From positions 171,597-235,596 of the forward strand of contig BNBP01000003.1 of NCBI GenBank assembly GCA_014656015.1: 64,000 bases of DNA, given 5' to 3'. Positions 63,639 through 64,000 of the stretch are shown in pieces. This stretch comes from Streptomyces griseoaurantiacus. GTDB lineage: Bacteria > Actinomycetota > Actinomycetes > Streptomycetales > Streptomycetaceae. The notes beneath the pieces were generated by a model. It searched no databases. It saw only the letters and a program-made list of their open reading frames with translations, and was not told the origin of the DNA. Every line of letters begins with the position of its first letter. Positions within the stretch are counted from its first letter, which is position 1. Both the position numbers and the translations under genes were made by a program.

Positions 63639-63881
63639 GTGCCGGTGACGGAGGGCCTCGGCGAGTGCGGGTCGCGTTCGGCGGTCGGGCTCCGACGGGG
63701 CGCGGGAGTCCTCGCGGGCGAGGGATCCGGCGAGGAGCGGGCGGGCACGCCGGAGCCGGATGGCGGCGCGCGGTCCCGTGCCCGGGGCGGGCGGTGGCGC
63801 GCCGCCAGCCGCTGCGCCGAACTTGTCCACAGCCTGTGGACAAACATGCGGGATGCCGCACGGGCCCAGGGCGAGGTCTAG
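63639..63881 (+). CDS. Possible 80-residue protein, no recognised family
   Basis: GTG at 63639 has GAGGGGAC about eight bases upstream and a TTGACG hexamer lies at 63574. The codons are strongly GC3-biased, as in true genes here. The product is Gly/Arg/Glu-rich with a C-terminal helix ELVHSLWTNMRDAARAQGEV. The DnaA-box palindrome falls inside its 3' part. The bias alone is not proof. Confidence 0.35.
   Translation: MPVTEGLGECGSRSAVGLRRGAGVLAGEGSGEERAGTPEPDGGARSRARGGRWRAASRCAELVHSLWTNMRDAARAQGEV
63823..63843. promoter_or_regulatory. Two inverted DnaA boxes, 3 bp apart
   Basis: TTGTCCACA (63823-63831) and TGTGGACAA (63835-63843) are the Streptomyces consensus DnaA box in head-to-head orientation around GCC. 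This is a perfect 21-bp dyad. No replication gene is visible nearby, so this is not oriC. It might be a DnaA titration or control site, or a very stable hairpin. Confidence 0.75.
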
Positions 63882-64000
63882 GGCCTCTCGTTTGGATCAT
63901 CCCGGCGTCGCGGGGTCCGGCACGCGCCTCTGCGGCGTTGTCGTCGGTTGCCAGGGCTCCGCCCTGGCGCCCTCCTCCGCCTTGCAGCCGCACGCACCGG
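63882..64000. repeat. Possible edge of a dispersed streptomycete element
   Basis: Starting at GGGCCTCTCGTTTGGATCAT the composition changes abruptly. I have the impression of having met this opening repeatedly after streptomycete genes, but I cannot confirm it. It contains a CCAGGGC-tcc-GCCCTGG hairpin near 63952-63968. No gene is seen. The window ends inside it. Confidence 0.35.

Overview
The window is chromosomal DNA of a Streptomyces-type actinomycete. The base composition is very GC-rich and codons end almost always in G or C. GTG and TTG starts are frequent, and many neighbouring genes share ATGA or GTGA stop/start overlaps. Several families are typical of the genus: tandem wHTH-repeat protein, SCO4402-like protein, DtxR/DmdR iron regulator, zinc-finger anti-sigma protein, DUF-type TIGR03084 protein. 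From memory only, the order serC, carboxylase operon, dmdR1-like gene with SIS gene, pdxH with citrate synthase, SCO4402-like gene, sigma/anti-sigma pair recalls the core chromosome of Streptomyces coelicolor; I could not check this.

Layout. 1-9.4 kb: end of an NCS2 purine permease, a MarR/MFS efflux pair with an RNA 2',3'-cyclic phosphodiesterase, an aldo/keto reductase behind a MerR-like dyad, a Uma2 nuclease-fold protein, an SGNH hydrolase, a secreted propeller-like protein, and a secreted GH5-CBM2 cellulase behind a perfect CebR-type operator. 9.4-14.8 kb: a flavin monooxygenase and SnoaL-like protein divergent from a TetR regulator over three stacked operator-like dyads, then a metallo-beta-lactamase/FAH/MarR group. 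14.85-16.64 kb: an accessory island of two paralogous secreted four-cysteine proteins with duplicated leaders, bounded by two inverted transposase 3' remnants. 16.8-27.4 kb: SDR/TetR pair, secreted hydrolase, serC, an XRE regulator divergent from a SnoaL/NmrA pair, a large FAD/Fe-S dehydrogenase and a Nudix hydrolase. 27.7-31.1 kb: a leucine-rich STM4015-like protein followed by a protein made of about twelve wHTH-like repeats.

32.5-43.1 kb: a long catabolic operon (TIGR03084 protein, AtuA-like protein, carboxyltransferase, biotin carboxylase/BCCP, acyl-CoA dehydrogenase, acyl-CoA ligase, methylglutaconyl-type enoyl-CoA hydratase, TetR). Its logic is acid to CoA ester, dehydrogenation, carboxylation, hydration, as in the Liu (leucine) and Atu (acyclic terpene) pathways. 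43.1-53.7 kb: alpha/beta hydrolase with an alanine in the nucleophile position, DtxR-family regulator, SIS protein, pdxH, citrate synthase, a PAS/GAF protein, an ABC-2 exporter and a primase/polymerase-like protein. 54-57.9 kb: a TPR regulator, a membrane protein with ATQYIPPV repeats, and an SCO4402-like protein. 58-63.4 kb: purU, then a sigma factor with its zinc-finger partner, a STAS antagonist, a four-EF-hand protein and an RsbW-like ATPase, which together look like a partner-switching and sigma-control neighbourhood. The last 0.6 kb holds a small possible gene, a pair of inverted DnaA boxes and what may be the edge of a dispersed repeat.

No rRNA, tRNA or CRISPR array was recognised. The most unusual parts are the transposase-bounded pair of secreted proteins, the twelve-repeat wHTH protein with its LRR neighbour, the triple operator with a repeat-expanded TetR, and the compact short transcript candidate before pdxH.
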